A stretch of DNA of 64,000 nucleotides, from the NCBI RefSeq assembly GCF_019931215.1, contig NZ_JAIOUB010000004.1, positions 434,001-498,000 of the forward strand, written 5' to 3'. Position numbers and translations under genes: made by a program. Position 1 is the stretch's first letter. Every line of letters begins with the position of its first letter. This DNA is from Alcanivorax limicola. GTDB lineage: Bacteria > Pseudomonadota > Gammaproteobacteria > Pseudomonadales > Alcanivoracaceae. The notes beneath the pieces were generated by a model that saw nothing but the letters and a program-made list of their open reading frames with translations, was not told the origin of the DNA and ran no database searches. This document shows, in pieces, positions 45,376-54,476 of this stretch.

Positions 45376-46362
45376 TCAGGACGTCAGCCCCAGCAACTCG
45401 CGGGCCCGCTGCGCACGCAGCGCCCGCGCCTTGCCGGCAATCCCGAACAGCCGCGCATCCCGCTGCCAACGTGTCGTGGCGGGGTCTGCCGGGTGCTCCG
45501 CCAGCAACTGCCCCACCCGCTCATAGAGCGCCGCCGCATCATTGAGCGCCACATCCAGCAACCAGTGCGTCAATGGCGCCGCCGGGTCTCGTCTTGCCAG
45601 CGCCGCAGCTGATGCCATGGCTGCCCCCAGCGCAGACAACAGTGACGCCTCCGACGCGCCGCCCAGACGCCGCACCTCACGCAAGGCATAAGCCAGCAGC
45701 GCCAGCATCACGTGGATGTCCTCAATGGTGCGGAAAGGTTTGAGGTAATCACTGTATCCATCACCGGGCAGCACCGCGTCTTCCGGCAAAACCACCGATT
45801 CAAACGCCACCCCGCAGTGCGGCACTTCGGGAATAAACGGCAACGGCGGCTGCGGTTGGAATTCCACACCCGCTGCGGATGCCGGCACCCGCACCACTTT
45901 CAGCCGTGGACGTGGGACGTCTTTCTCATGACAGTCGTCCTCGAATCGGGCCACGACAAACAAGGTGTCGCAGGCCTGCCCGAAAGTGCTCCAGGTTTTT
46001 ACCCCGGACATGCGCCACTGGTCGCCCTCACGCTGCAGCACCGTGCTGATATCCCGGGGCCGGTTGCCGCCTGCCTCGGTGGCGCAGAATGCTTGCAGGC
46101 CCGCCACGGCATCCTGCGGAAAGCCGGCCATCATGGCGGCCTGATAACCCGCTGAAAACGCCCACCCCAACCGATCCGCCATGGCCCCGCCACGGATTGC
46201 CCGGTCCGCCGGGCTGTCATCCGGGTGCGCCGCCATCAATGCCAGCCAACGCTGGCGCCAGTCAGCAAGGTCCGCCAGCGGCGCCGCTGCCGGCGCCTGT
46301 AAAAGGTCCACAAGCACGTCGTGCGTATCGTTATTTATGTCGTTCTGCATATCGTTTTGCAT
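45376..46362 (-). CDS. Acyl-CoA dehydrogenase-like protein
   Basis: 328 residues, shorter than the usual 380 or more. The middle domain of an acyl-CoA dehydrogenase is seen as CATEAGGNRPRDISTVLQREGDQWRMSGVKTWSTFG. The C-terminal helical domain is reduced (YALREVRRLGGASEASLL, then ARRDPAAPLTHWLLD), and its catalytic base cannot be located with confidence. The N-terminus has an MQND-MQND-INND near-repeat that looks like a small local duplication. GAGGT precedes the start. It follows no obvious partner and is adjacent to modC; the activity is uncertain. Confidence 0.75.
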   Translation of the reverse strand: MQNDMQNDINNDTHDVLVDLLQAPAAAPLADLADWRQRWLALMAAHPDDSPADRAIRGGAMADRLGWAFSAGYQAAMMAGFPQDAVAGLQAFCATEAGGNRPRDISTVLQREGDQWRMSGVKTWSTFGQACDTLFVVARFEDDCHEKDVPRPRLKVVRVPASAAGVEFQPQPPLPFIPEVPHCGVAFESVVLPEDAVLPGDGYSDYLKPFRTIEDIHVMLALLAYALREVRRLGGASEASLLSALGAAMASAAALARRDPAAPLTHWLLDVALNDAAALYERVGQLLAEHPADPATTRWQRDARLFGIAGKARALRAQRARELLGLTS

Positions 46363-46374
46363 CGAATCCGTACC

Positions 46375-47487
46375 TCATATCAGCAACGCCACCGACTTGA
46401 TCAGCGCGTAGACGTGTTGTCCCGGTGCCAGGCCCAGCTGGCTGACGGCGCGCGGCGTCACTTCCGCCAGCAGCAGTTGCTGGTCCGCCGTGCGGCACGC
46501 GACCACCGTACGATGATGCCGGGGCGGATCAATCCGCTCGATGGTGACCGGCAGATGGTTCTGGATACTGATGCGGTGGGGCGCGTCCAGCGACAGGCTG
46601 ACATCGCGCGCCAGAATACGCAGCCGTGTATTACGCGGCTGCACGGCGTCGCCCGCCGTATCGCCCGACACCCAAAGCGCGGCCCCCGCCGAGCCAAAGC
46701 GCCGCATGCCATCTGCCTCGACCTCGCCCAGACGCCCCTCCAGCACCGACGCCGCACCCGCATCATCAAACAGCGGCGAATCGGGACGGGCCAGGGCCGC
46801 GTGCAACGACTCCACCCGTTCGATCTGGCCCGCGTGCATGAACGCAACGCGATCCGCCAACCGCTCTACCTCCTCCGGCGCATGACTGACCATGATGATC
46901 GGCACCCCGGACTGCGCCGCCATACGCGACAGAAACGGCATGATTTCCCGCTTGGTCTGTGTATCCAGCGCCGCCAGGGGTTCATCCAGCAACAACAATT
47001 GCGGACTGATCAGCAGCGCCCGGCCCAACGACAACCGCTGACGCTGACCACCGGACAGCTGGTCGATACGCCGTTCGAGCAGGTCATCAATACCCAGCAT
47101 CGCCGTCACCTCGGCCGGATGCAGACGCCGCAGCGCCTCGGGCGTGCGGCGATAGCCATACAGCAGGTTGTCGTTCGCCGACAGATGCGGCAACAGGCTG
47201 TGCTCCTGAAACACCAGACCAATACGCCGTTTGTGCAAGGGAACAAACTGTCGACGGCCTTGCTGCCAGGACGTTCCGGCAAAGCGCACCGTGGCATCCT
47301 GCGCCCGCTCCAGGCCGGCAATAACGCGCAGCAGTGTGGTCTTGCCACAGCCCGAGCGCCCGAACAGCGCCGTGACGCCATCCAGTGGCAGCGCGCTGTC
47401 CACATTGAGTTCGAAATCATCCGCCCGCCGCAAGCGAGCCCGAATATGCAGCATCCCACTATGCGATATCCCACTGGGCGACATCAT
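46375..47487 (-). CDS. modC: Molybdate ABC transporter ATP-binding protein ModC
   Basis: 370 residues: an ABC ATPase with Walker A GRSGCGKTT, Q-loop FQEHSLLPHL, signature LSGGQRQRLSLGRAL, Walker B LLLDEPLAALD and MVSHAPEEV. A C-terminal TOBE/Mop domain (VSGDTAGDAVQPRNTRLRILARDVSL...) is the molybdate-binding regulatory part. The start at 47487 overlaps modB; an ATG at 47454 (MLHIRARL) looks more like the usual ModC start and may be the real one. Powers molybdate import with ModAB. Confidence 0.93.
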   Translation of the reverse strand: MMSPSGISHSGMLHIRARLRRADDFELNVDSALPLDGVTALFGRSGCGKTTLLRVIAGLERAQDATVRFAGTSWQQGRRQFVPLHKRRIGLVFQEHSLLPHLSANDNLLYGYRRTPEALRRLHPAEVTAMLGIDDLLERRIDQLSGGQRQRLSLGRALLISPQLLLLDEPLAALDTQTKREIMPFLSRMAAQSGVPIIMVSHAPEEVERLADRVAFMHAGQIERVESLHAALARPDSPLFDDAGAASVLEGRLGEVEADGMRRFGSAGAALWVSGDTAGDAVQPRNTRLRILARDVSLSLDAPHRISIQNHLPVTIERIDPPRHHRTVVACRTADQQLLLAEVTPRAVSQLGLAPGQHVYALIKSVALLI

Positions 47488-48179
47488 AGCCGGGCCACCG
47501 CCAGGCGACGGTTGATGCTGTAAACCACAAACAGCGTGACAAACGCGAAGATCAGCAGCATCAGCGAGAGACTGTGGGCTGCGTCATAGTTCATCGCCTC
47601 GGCATGATCGTAGATCAATACCGACAGCACTTTGGTCTCGCCGGGAATGCTGCCGCCGAGCATCAGAATAACGCCGAACTCACCCAGTGTATGGGCAAAG
47701 GTCAGCGTCGCCGCCACCACAAAACCGCCCCGGGTCAGGGGAAAGATCACGCTGAAAAAACGATCTGCAAATCCGGCACCCAGACTGCTGGCCACTTCCA
47801 CCGGGCGCCGGCCCAGATTGTTAAACGCCTCGGTGAGCGGCTGCACGGCAAACGGCATGGAATAAAGCACCGAGGCAATCAGGATACCTTCAAAGGTAAA
47901 GGCAAGATGGTGCAAGCCAATGCGCTCCAGTGTTTCGCCCACCACGCCCCGGGGGCCCAGCACGACAAGCAGGTAAAACCCCAGCACTGTCGGCGGCAGT
48001 ACCAGTGGCAGGGCCACAATGGCCTGCACCACAATACGCGCCGTGGAACGGCCCTGCGCCAGCCACCAGGCGATGGGCGTCGCCAGAACCAGCAATATGA
48101 GGGTGGTGTACAGGCAAAGCCTGAAGGTGACGCTGATCGCTTGCCACTCTGCCGGCCCCAGTGAAAACATCGTGCTCAC
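47484..48179 (-). CDS. modB: Molybdate ABC transporter permease ModB
   Basis: 231-residue inner-membrane permease with five or six hydrophobic segments. The conserved PTVLGFYLLVVLGPRGVVG and the EAA-like coupling loop AFNNLGRRPVEVASSLGAGFADRFFSVIFPL (split by a helix end) are clear, as is FAHTLGEFGVILMLGGSIPGET. Translation starts at GTG, overlapping the modA stop by 4 nt. One unit with modA and modC. Confidence 0.94.
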   Translation of the reverse strand: MSTMFSLGPAEWQAISVTFRLCLYTTLILLVLATPIAWWLAQGRSTARIVVQAIVALPLVLPPTVLGFYLLVVLGPRGVVGETLERIGLHHLAFTFEGILIASVLYSMPFAVQPLTEAFNNLGRRPVEVASSLGAGFADRFFSVIFPLTRGGFVVAATLTFAHTLGEFGVILMLGGSIPGETKVLSVLIYDHAEAMNYDAAHSLSLMLLIFAFVTLFVVYSINRRLAVARL

Positions 48180-48922
48180 TCTCCGTTGAACCTGAAGCCG
48201 TAGCGCAACATGATGCCATGGGCCGTCTCGCTTGCCATGAAGTCTGCAAACGCTCTGGCCTCGGGTTTGTCGCCGCCACGCCGGGTGACGACATAGCCCT
48301 GGGTCAGCGGCTGGTGTAACGCATCGTCAATCACATGGTACCCGTGCGCCGCCAGGTCGGGGAACATCGCCAGCGACAGCGCGATAATGCCGACCTGCGC
48401 GGCGCCCGAGCGCGTCATCTGTGCGGCGTGGGCAATGTTCTCGCCAAACACCAGCTTGCCCTGCACGGCCTCCCAGACACCCGCAGATTGCAGCGCCTCT
48501 TTGGCCCGCAGCCCATAGGGCGCGTGCGCGGGCTGGGCGATGGCTATACGCCGGATGTCGTCGGACACCAGATCCTCCAGCGTCAGGCTGGCGGCGTCGA
48601 GGGTGTTACTCCAGATAACGATACGCCCCAGCGCATAAACCGCTGGCGCGGTCGCCGTCATACCCCGCTCCCTGAGCGTTTCCGGGTAAGCAATGTCGGC
48701 CGAAAAGAAGATATCGAAAGGCGCGCCATGAATGATCTGGGTCGTCATCTTGCCGGATGAGCCGTAGAGCACCTCGATGTCAGTTTGCGCATGCATCTGC
48801 CGATAAGCCGCGACAATGTCATCCAGTGCGTAGCGCAGATCGGAGGCCGCTGCGATACGCAAGGGCTCACTGGCGTGCAACCCGGTACACCACAGCAGCA
48901 AGAGCAGTGACAGCCCGCGCAT
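48176..48922 (-). CDS. modA: Molybdate-binding periplasmic protein ModA
   Basis: 248 residues from the ATG at 48922. A short signal peptide (LSLLLLLWCTGLHAS) precedes the class II binding fold: RIAAASDLRYALDDIVAAY, VLYGSSGKMTTQIIHGAPFDIFFSADIAYPETL, GRIVIWSN, AHAPYGLRAKEAL, FGENIAHAAQMTRSGAAQVGIIAL. These match ModA. The start lies 1 nt after the stop of the phospholipase D gene; a longer start at 48955 would overlap it. The three mod genes are coupled by 4-nt overlaps. Confidence 0.93.
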   Translation of the reverse strand: MRGLSLLLLLWCTGLHASEPLRIAAASDLRYALDDIVAAYRQMHAQTDIEVLYGSSGKMTTQIIHGAPFDIFFSADIAYPETLRERGMTATAPAVYALGRIVIWSNTLDAASLTLEDLVSDDIRRIAIAQPAHAPYGLRAKEALQSAGVWEAVQGKLVFGENIAHAAQMTRSGAAQVGIIALSLAMFPDLAAHGYHVIDDALHQPLTQGYVVTRRGGDKPEARAFADFMASETAHGIMLRYGFRFNGE

Positions 48923-48923
48923 G

Positions 48924-50207
48924 CTAGAGATGCGCCCCGAGCAACGCGGCGCCATGCCCCACCAGGCGCTTGTACCAGGGGCGCTGCTCCCAGCGCGACA
49001 GCGTATACCGCTGTGCCGACTTCATATCGTTTTCAATCAGCATGCGTATGTGCCAGGCGGTGTCTTCGTCGTAAATATTCAGATTCGCTTCATCGTTGAT
49101 ACGGAACGAGCGATTGTCCATGTTGCTGGAACCGACGCTGGCCCAGGCATCGTCGATGGTGAGCAATTTGGCGTGGTACATACTGGGCTGATACTCATAC
49201 AGCGCCACACCCGCCTCCAGCATTGGCTGCCAGCGATTCACGGAAGCATGTCGAATATAACCCTGATCGATGCTGCCACCCGGCACCAGAATGCGAATCC
49301 TGACGCCGCGTTCAGCGGCAGCAGTCAGCGCTTCGAGAAAGGCAGGGTCGGGATAGAAGTAAGCTGTAGAGGCAGTGATGGATGTCTCCGCTGAGGCGAT
49401 GGCATACATGAACAATGCTCGCATTCGATGACGCCCCTCGCGAGGCGAGCTTTTCACCAGTTGCAGCACCGCATCACCCTGCTCCGACAACGCCGGAAAA
49501 AACAGCTCCCCCTCCAGCAATTCACCGGTCGCCTCAAGCCACGTTTCCGCAAACGCCCCCTGCATGTTGGCCACTACCGGGCCCTGAATGCGGAAGTGAT
49601 GATCCCGGTAGCTATTGTCTCCTTCGCTGGCCAACCAGTTGTCGGCCATGTTCGCACCGCCGATAAAACCGATCTCTCCATCAATCATCAGCAACTTGCG
49701 ATGCGTACGATGATTGAACCGGGACAGTTGATACCAGGACGGCTCGCGCCAGCGCACCACGCTGACACCCGCCTCGTTCATACGGGTGAACTTCTCCGGA
49801 TCCGCGGCTCGCGAACCGATGTAGTCGACAAGCACCTTTACCTTGACGCCGCGCTCGGCCGCCTCGGCCAGCACATCGGCGAACACACCTGCGGATGCCG
49901 GGCCCCAGAATTCATAGGTCTCGAAAGTGACGCTGTGTTGCGCCTGGCGCACCGCCTCACGCATGGCCGCGTAAATTTCCTCGCCACCTTCCAGCGGCTG
50001 GATATCATGCCCGCCCCGAACCGGACTATGCAGCAGCGCGTCCAGCGTCTGCCGAAAGGCCGGGTCAGCGACCGAGTAGGTCGGCGCCAACGGCTCCAGC
50101 AAACGCTTGCTTTTCGGCAAGGCATTGAAGACCAGCAGATTGCCGAGCAGAAACAGCAACGCCAGACCTGCGGCAATGACGAGCGGCACACCAATGGATT
50201 TCTTCAT
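48924..50207 (-). CDS. Phospholipase D family protein, cardiolipin synthase-like
   Basis: 427 residues. One N-terminal membrane helix (VIAAGLALLFLLGNLLVF) precedes two PLD domains, each with an HKD motif: HRKLLMIDGEIGFIGGANM in the first half, YHAKLLTIDDAWASVGSSNMD in the second. The layout resembles ClsB/ClsC-type cardiolipin synthases, which join phosphatidyl groups in the inner membrane. The C-terminus is short (LVGHGAALLGAHL). modA follows 1 nt downstream, probably a chance operon. Confidence 0.87.
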   Translation of the reverse strand: MKKSIGVPLVIAAGLALLFLLGNLLVFNALPKSKRLLEPLAPTYSVADPAFRQTLDALLHSPVRGGHDIQPLEGGEEIYAAMREAVRQAQHSVTFETYEFWGPASAGVFADVLAEAAERGVKVKVLVDYIGSRAADPEKFTRMNEAGVSVVRWREPSWYQLSRFNHRTHRKLLMIDGEIGFIGGANMADNWLASEGDNSYRDHHFRIQGPVVANMQGAFAETWLEATGELLEGELFFPALSEQGDAVLQLVKSSPREGRHRMRALFMYAIASAETSITASTAYFYPDPAFLEALTAAAERGVRIRILVPGGSIDQGYIRHASVNRWQPMLEAGVALYEYQPSMYHAKLLTIDDAWASVGSSNMDNRSFRINDEANLNIYDEDTAWHIRMLIENDMKSAQRYTLSRWEQRPWYKRLVGHGAALLGAHL

Positions 50208-50223
50208 GCCGCCAGCCTAGCAC

Positions 50224-51156
50224 TTATCCGGGAATCTGACCCACCTGCCCGGGGGCAGAAGCAAGAACGCGCCGGCGCAGCCAGTCCAGGGCCAGATCGG
50301 TGTCCTGATCACGGTGCCAGTACAGATACAGAGACAGTGGCGGCAGCCGCACGGGCAAGGCGCGCACCACCACCTCCGGCGGCGCCAGGTCCTGTGCCAG
50401 CATGTCCGGCAGCGTGAGCAGCAGATCGGTGGCGGCCACCGTTGCCATGGCAGCCTGATAGTGCTGGCAGCGCAGCGCGATACGCCGGTGGTGCCCGGCC
50501 TGGGCCAGGCCGAAATCTTCCAGCCCCGGCCCACGCCGGCGCGAGGACACCAGCACATGTCGGGCAGCCAGATAATCGGCCAGCGAGAGCGCTGTCATCC
50601 TGGCCAGCGGGTGCCCGGCGCGCAGCATGACGACCAGTGGCACATCCATGAGGTGCGCCTGGCGGATATCGGCATCCATGGGCAGTTGCACATCCATGGC
50701 CAGATCAAGCCGCCCCGCCGCCAGGCTGGGGGCCAGTTCGCGCCGGCCGATGGTCAGGGATTGCAGGTCCACACCCGGCGCGTCCTGTGCCAGCACCTGC
50801 ATCATAGGCGGCAGGATGCAGGCTTCCAGCCCGTCCCGCAGGCCCAGCACAAATGTGCGCTGCGCTTGCGCTGGCTCGAACCCGCCCACACCGGCCAGGC
50901 AGCCTTGCAGCCCGTGCAGGGCTTCGCGCACCGGGTTGATCAGTTCGCGCGCCCGGGGCGTGGGCGCCATGTCCCGACCCCGGCGCACGAACAACGGGTC
51001 GTCCAGGCGTTCGCGCAAGCGGGCCAGGGCGTGGCTGGCGGCGGGCTGGCTCAGGTTCAGCAAGGACGCGGCCCGGGTGATGGAGCCCTCGCGGTAGATG
51101 GCCTCGAAGACCACAAACAGATTCAGGTCGATACGGCCTATATTCAGTCCATGCAT
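50224..51156 (-). CDS. LysR-family transcriptional regulator
   Basis: 310 residues. The N-terminal winged helix-turn-helix reads FVVFEAIYREGSITRAASLLNLSQPAASHALARLRE and is followed by DDPLFVRRGRDMAPTPRARELINP, typical of the NodD/LeuO-like branch. The effector domain is the usual two-lobed fold. It is divergent from the acyl-CoA dehydrogenase operon and so is a likely regulator of it. The inducer is unknown, perhaps a CoA-ester or hydroxyacid. Confidence 0.9.
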   Translation of the reverse strand: MHGLNIGRIDLNLFVVFEAIYREGSITRAASLLNLSQPAASHALARLRERLDDPLFVRRGRDMAPTPRARELINPVREALHGLQGCLAGVGGFEPAQAQRTFVLGLRDGLEACILPPMMQVLAQDAPGVDLQSLTIGRRELAPSLAAGRLDLAMDVQLPMDADIRQAHLMDVPLVVMLRAGHPLARMTALSLADYLAARHVLVSSRRRGPGLEDFGLAQAGHHRRIALRCQHYQAAMATVAATDLLLTLPDMLAQDLAPPEVVVRALPVRLPPLSLYLYWHRDQDTDLALDWLRRRVLASAPGQVGQIPG

Positions 51157-51289
51157 GTCTGGATATTCACACTATTCATTAGATTCATTGACAAGCCTTC
51201 CATACACTGGAGGCATTAGCAATGATGGCGATGCATCAGTAATGATGGGACCCAGCCGCCACACGCCAGCCAACGACCGGGAGCACACC

Positions 51290-52498
51290 ATGGACTTCAG
51301 CCTGTCGCCCAAAGCCCAGGATTACTACGATCGCGTTCAGCGCTTCATGGACGAGCACATTCATCCCATCGAGCATGCCTACCATGCCGAGCTGCAGAGC
51401 CTGGACAACAAGTGGGTGGTGCTGCCAATCATCGAGGAGCTGAAGGCCAAGGCCAAAGCGGAAGGTCTGTGGAACCTGTTCCTGCCGGACGAAAAACTCG
51501 GTGCGGGTATTTCCGTGACGGATTATGCCTCCGTCGCCGAGCTGACCGGACGCTCCGCGATTGCGCCGGAGATCTTCAACTGCAACGCGCCGGACACCGG
51601 CAATATGGAAGTGCTGTATCACTATGGCAACGACGAACAGAAAGCCCAATGGCTGACGCCGCTGCTGGCCGGAGAAATCCGCTCTGCCTTCTGCATGACC
51701 GAACCCGGCGTGGCCTCCTCTGACGCCACCAACATGGCGGCGACAGCCATCGTCGAAGGCGATGAGGTGGTGCTCAATGGGCGCAAGTGGTGGAGCACCG
51801 GCATCGGCCACCCGAATTGCAAGGTCATCATCTTCATGGGACTCACCGACCCGTCCGCCAACCGCCATGCCCAGCATTCCATGGTGCTGGTGCCCAAAGA
51901 CGCACCGGGCGTGCGCGTCGAGCGCATGCTGCAAACCATGGGTATGTATGACGAACCCTATGGCCATGGCGAAGCCGTCTTTGACAATGTGCGCCTGCCG
52001 AAGAGCGCCATTATTGCCGGGCCGGGCCGCGGCTTCGAAATCGCCCAGGGCCGTCTCGGGCCGGGCCGCATCCACCACTGCATGCGCTTGCTGGGCTTGT
52101 CGGAAATGGCCCTGCGACTGATGTGCGAGCGCGGCACCGAGCGTGTGGCCTTCGGCAAACCGCTGGTCAATCTGGGCGGCAACCGTGAGCGCATTGCCGA
52201 CGCACGCATCATGATCGAGCAGGCCCGCCTGCTGGTGCTCAAGGCGGCCTGGCTGATCGACAAGAAAGGTGTGATGGCGGCGATGAGTGAGATCTCCCAG
52301 ATCAAGGTCATCTGCCCCAACGTCGCCCAGCAGGTCATCGACATGTCGATGCAGATTCACGGTGGCGGCGGCATGAGCAACGACTTCCCGCTGGCGGCCG
52401 CCTGGACCATGGCACGGGCATTGCGCCTGGCCGATGGCCCGGACGAAGTACACCGTGGCCTGATCGCCAAGTTCGAATTGATGAAGTATCGGAAATAG
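51290..52498 (+). CDS. Acyl-CoA dehydrogenase
   Basis: 402 residues from the ATG at 51290 with GGGAG upstream. FAD-dependent dehydrogenase features: FLPDEKLGAG, AFCMTEPGVASSDATNMAATA (FAD and substrate site), RKWWSTGIGHPNCKVIIFMGLTD, and the C-terminal VIDMSMQIHGGGGMSNDFPLA. This subfamily is the one fused to an APH-like kinase in vertebrate ACAD10 and ACAD11. The gene for such a kinase is two genes downstream, so the pair may dehydrate a hydroxyacyl-CoA through a phosphorylated intermediate. TTGACA at 51188 may be part of its promoter. Confidence 0.92.
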   Translation: MDFSLSPKAQDYYDRVQRFMDEHIHPIEHAYHAELQSLDNKWVVLPIIEELKAKAKAEGLWNLFLPDEKLGAGISVTDYASVAELTGRSAIAPEIFNCNAPDTGNMEVLYHYGNDEQKAQWLTPLLAGEIRSAFCMTEPGVASSDATNMAATAIVEGDEVVLNGRKWWSTGIGHPNCKVIIFMGLTDPSANRHAQHSMVLVPKDAPGVRVERMLQTMGMYDEPYGHGEAVFDNVRLPKSAIIAGPGRGFEIAQGRLGPGRIHHCMRLLGLSEMALRLMCERGTERVAFGKPLVNLGGNRERIADARIMIEQARLLVLKAAWLIDKKGVMAAMSEISQIKVICPNVAQQVIDMSMQIHGGGGMSNDFPLAAAWTMARALRLADGPDEVHRGLIAKFELMKYRK

Positions 52499-52528
52499 AG
52501 AAGCACAGCAAGCAAGCCCTGAACACAC

Positions 52529-52550
52529 GCCCCGCCACTGCGGGGCATTG
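52529..52550 (+). terminator. Weak intrinsic terminator inside the acyl-CoA dehydrogenase operon
   Basis: GCCCCGC and GCGGGGC form a 7-bp stem with a CACT loop, followed by ATTGTTGTTT. It lies in the 94-nt gap between the dehydrogenase and the SDR gene and could make the first gene more highly expressed than the rest. Confidence 0.7.
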
Positions 52551-52592
52551 TTGTTTATATGAATAACGATTGATCAACACAGGGATCGGAAC

Positions 52593-53405
52593 ATGAGCAA
52601 GCGAGTACTGATTACCGGCGGCGCGTCCGGGCTGGGCAAGGCAATGGCAGAACGCTATCTGGATGCAGGTGCGCGGGTCCTGATCACCGATGTGCACCAG
52701 GAGCGCGGCGAACAGACCGAGTTCGAACTCCGCGCCCGGGGTGATGTGCATTTTGTCAAAGCCAACATCTGTGTCGATCAGGACTGGGACATGCTCGCCA
52801 ACTGGTGTAACGAGCACTGGCAAGGCCTGGACGTGCTGATCAACAACGCCGGTGTGGCCAGCGCCGGGCGCGTCGACAAGACCAGCATTGAAGACTGGGA
52901 CTGGATCATCGATATCAATCTCAAAGGCATTGTGCGCGGGCTGCGCAGCCTGGTGCCGATCATGAAACGGCAAGGCAGTGGCCAGATCATCAATATTGCC
53001 TCACTGGCGGCCATCGCCAATGCGCCGGCCATGGGTTCCTACAACGTCACCAAGGCATCTGTCGTCGCGCTGTCGGAAACCATGCGCCATGAGCTCTCCG
53101 CCTATGGCATTCATACCGCGGTGGTGTGCCCGAGTTTTTTCCAGACCAATCTGGCGGAATCACTGCGCACCCCGGAGCCCGGCATGGAACAGACGGTGCG
53201 CAAGCTGCTTGCGGGCGGCAAGCTCACCGCCGAAGATGTGGCGGACTATATTTACCGCAGCGCCGAAAAAAAGCAGTTCCTGATCCTGCCGCACAAGGAA
53301 GGGCGGATGCTGTACCGGATCAAGAAGTTTCTGCCCTTCCTGTATAACCGGGAGGCAGGCAAGGCCGGACGGCGCATGAAGGAAAAACTGGAGAAAGCCG
53401 GATGA
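52593..53405 (+). CDS. SDR-family oxidoreductase
   Basis: 270 residues with Rossmann motif ITGGASGLGKAMA, NNAGVAS, the catalytic serine in NIASLAAIA and YNVTK. A C-terminal basic extension (MLYRIKKFLPFLYNREAGKAGRRMKEKLEKAG) suggests membrane or lipid association. Its stop overlaps the start of the kinase gene. It would oxidise or reduce a hydroxyl group of the operon's substrate, probably a hydroxyacyl or lipid compound. Confidence 0.88.
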   Translation: MSKRVLITGGASGLGKAMAERYLDAGARVLITDVHQERGEQTEFELRARGDVHFVKANICVDQDWDMLANWCNEHWQGLDVLINNAGVASAGRVDKTSIEDWDWIIDINLKGIVRGLRSLVPIMKRQGSGQIINIASLAAIANAPAMGSYNVTKASVVALSETMRHELSAYGIHTAVVCPSFFQTNLAESLRTPEPGMEQTVRKLLAGGKLTAEDVADYIYRSAEKKQFLILPHKEGRMLYRIKKFLPFLYNREAGKAGRRMKEKLEKAG

Positions 53406-54475
53406 GCAAGGACACGGTGCTGGACCAGGCGAAGGCGGTCCGCGAAGGCGAAAATTTCGATGTCGAAAAAATGGATGCCTGGCTGAAAAGCCAGGTGCCG
53501 TCCCTGCAGGGCCAGCCGGAGATCAAACAGTTTTCCGGCGGCGCCTCCAACCTGACCTATCAGTTGCGCTATCCGGAACGCGATCTGATCCTGCGCCGCC
53601 CACCGTTCGGCCACAAGGCCAAAGGCGCGCATGATATGGCGCGGGAATACAAGGTGCAGGCCGCGCTCAAACCGGTCTATCCGTGCGTACCGGACATGGT
53701 TGCGCTGTGCGAGGACCCGGCTGTCATGGATTGCGATTTCTATGTGATGGATCGCATCGAGGGCATCATCCCCCGCGCCAATCTGCCCAGAGGCGTACAA
53801 CTGTCACAGACCGAAACCCGGCAGTTGTGCCAGGGCGTGATCGACAAACTGATCGAGCTGCATCAGGTGGATTACCAAAGCGCCGGACTTGATCACCTGG
53901 GCAAGGGCGGCGGCTATGTGAAGCGGCAGATTGACGGCTGGTCCGGCCGCTATGACAAATCGAAAACCTGGAACGTACCGGGCTGGCGCTATGTGCGCGA
54001 CTGGCTTCAGGCGAACATGCCGGATGATGTCGCCACTGTGATCATCCACAATGATTTCCGCTTCGATAATCTGGTGCTGGATGCCAACAACCCGCAACAC
54101 ATTATCGGTGTGCTGGATTGGGAAATGGCGACGCTTGGCGATCCGCTGATGGATCTCGGCAACACCCTGGCCTACTGGGTTGAAGCCGATGACGACCGGC
54201 TGCAACAGATGCTGCGCCGCCAGCCGACGCATTTGCCGGGCATGTTCACCCGTGCGGAAGTGGTCGAATATTACTGCGACAAGATGAAGCTGAGCCCGGA
54301 CAACTGGGCCTTCTATGAAGTCTATGGCCTGTTCCGCCTGGCGGTGATCGTGCAGCAGATCTATTACCGCTATCACCACAAGCAGACGCGCAATCCGGCG
54401 TTCCGGAATTTCTGGTTGTTCAACCACTATCTGCATTGGCGCAGCAAACGCGCCATCAAGGCGGCACGGTTCTGA
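53402..54475 (+). CDS. Aminoglycoside-phosphotransferase-fold kinase (ACAD10/11- and LvaA-like)
   Basis: 357 residues. The kinase fold shows FSGGASNLTYQL (nucleotide loop), LILRRPPFG (catalytic Lys not directly visible, likely in RLPP-equivalent), the Brenner motif VIIHNDFRFDNLVLD and the metal-binding GVLDWEMATLGDPLMDLG. The LRRPPFGHKAKGAHDMAREYKVQ segment is typical of the family linked to acyl-CoA dehydrogenases. It likely phosphorylates a hydroxyacyl-CoA rather than an aminoglycoside. Coupled to the SDR gene by an ATGA overlap. Confidence 0.88.
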   Translation: MSKDTVLDQAKAVREGENFDVEKMDAWLKSQVPSLQGQPEIKQFSGGASNLTYQLRYPERDLILRRPPFGHKAKGAHDMAREYKVQAALKPVYPCVPDMVALCEDPAVMDCDFYVMDRIEGIIPRANLPRGVQLSQTETRQLCQGVIDKLIELHQVDYQSAGLDHLGKGGGYVKRQIDGWSGRYDKSKTWNVPGWRYVRDWLQANMPDDVATVIIHNDFRFDNLVLDANNPQHIIGVLDWEMATLGDPLMDLGNTLAYWVEADDDRLQQMLRRQPTHLPGMFTRAEVVEYYCDKMKLSPDNWAFYEVYGLFRLAVIVQQIYYRYHHKQTRNPAFRNFWLFNHYLHWRSKRAIKAARF

Positions 54476-54476
54476 T

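Noticed and set aside
51188-51193. TTGACA as a full promoter for the acyl-CoA dehydrogenase operon
   Set aside because: No convincing -10 hexamer lies 16-18 nt downstream, so I did not list a promoter.
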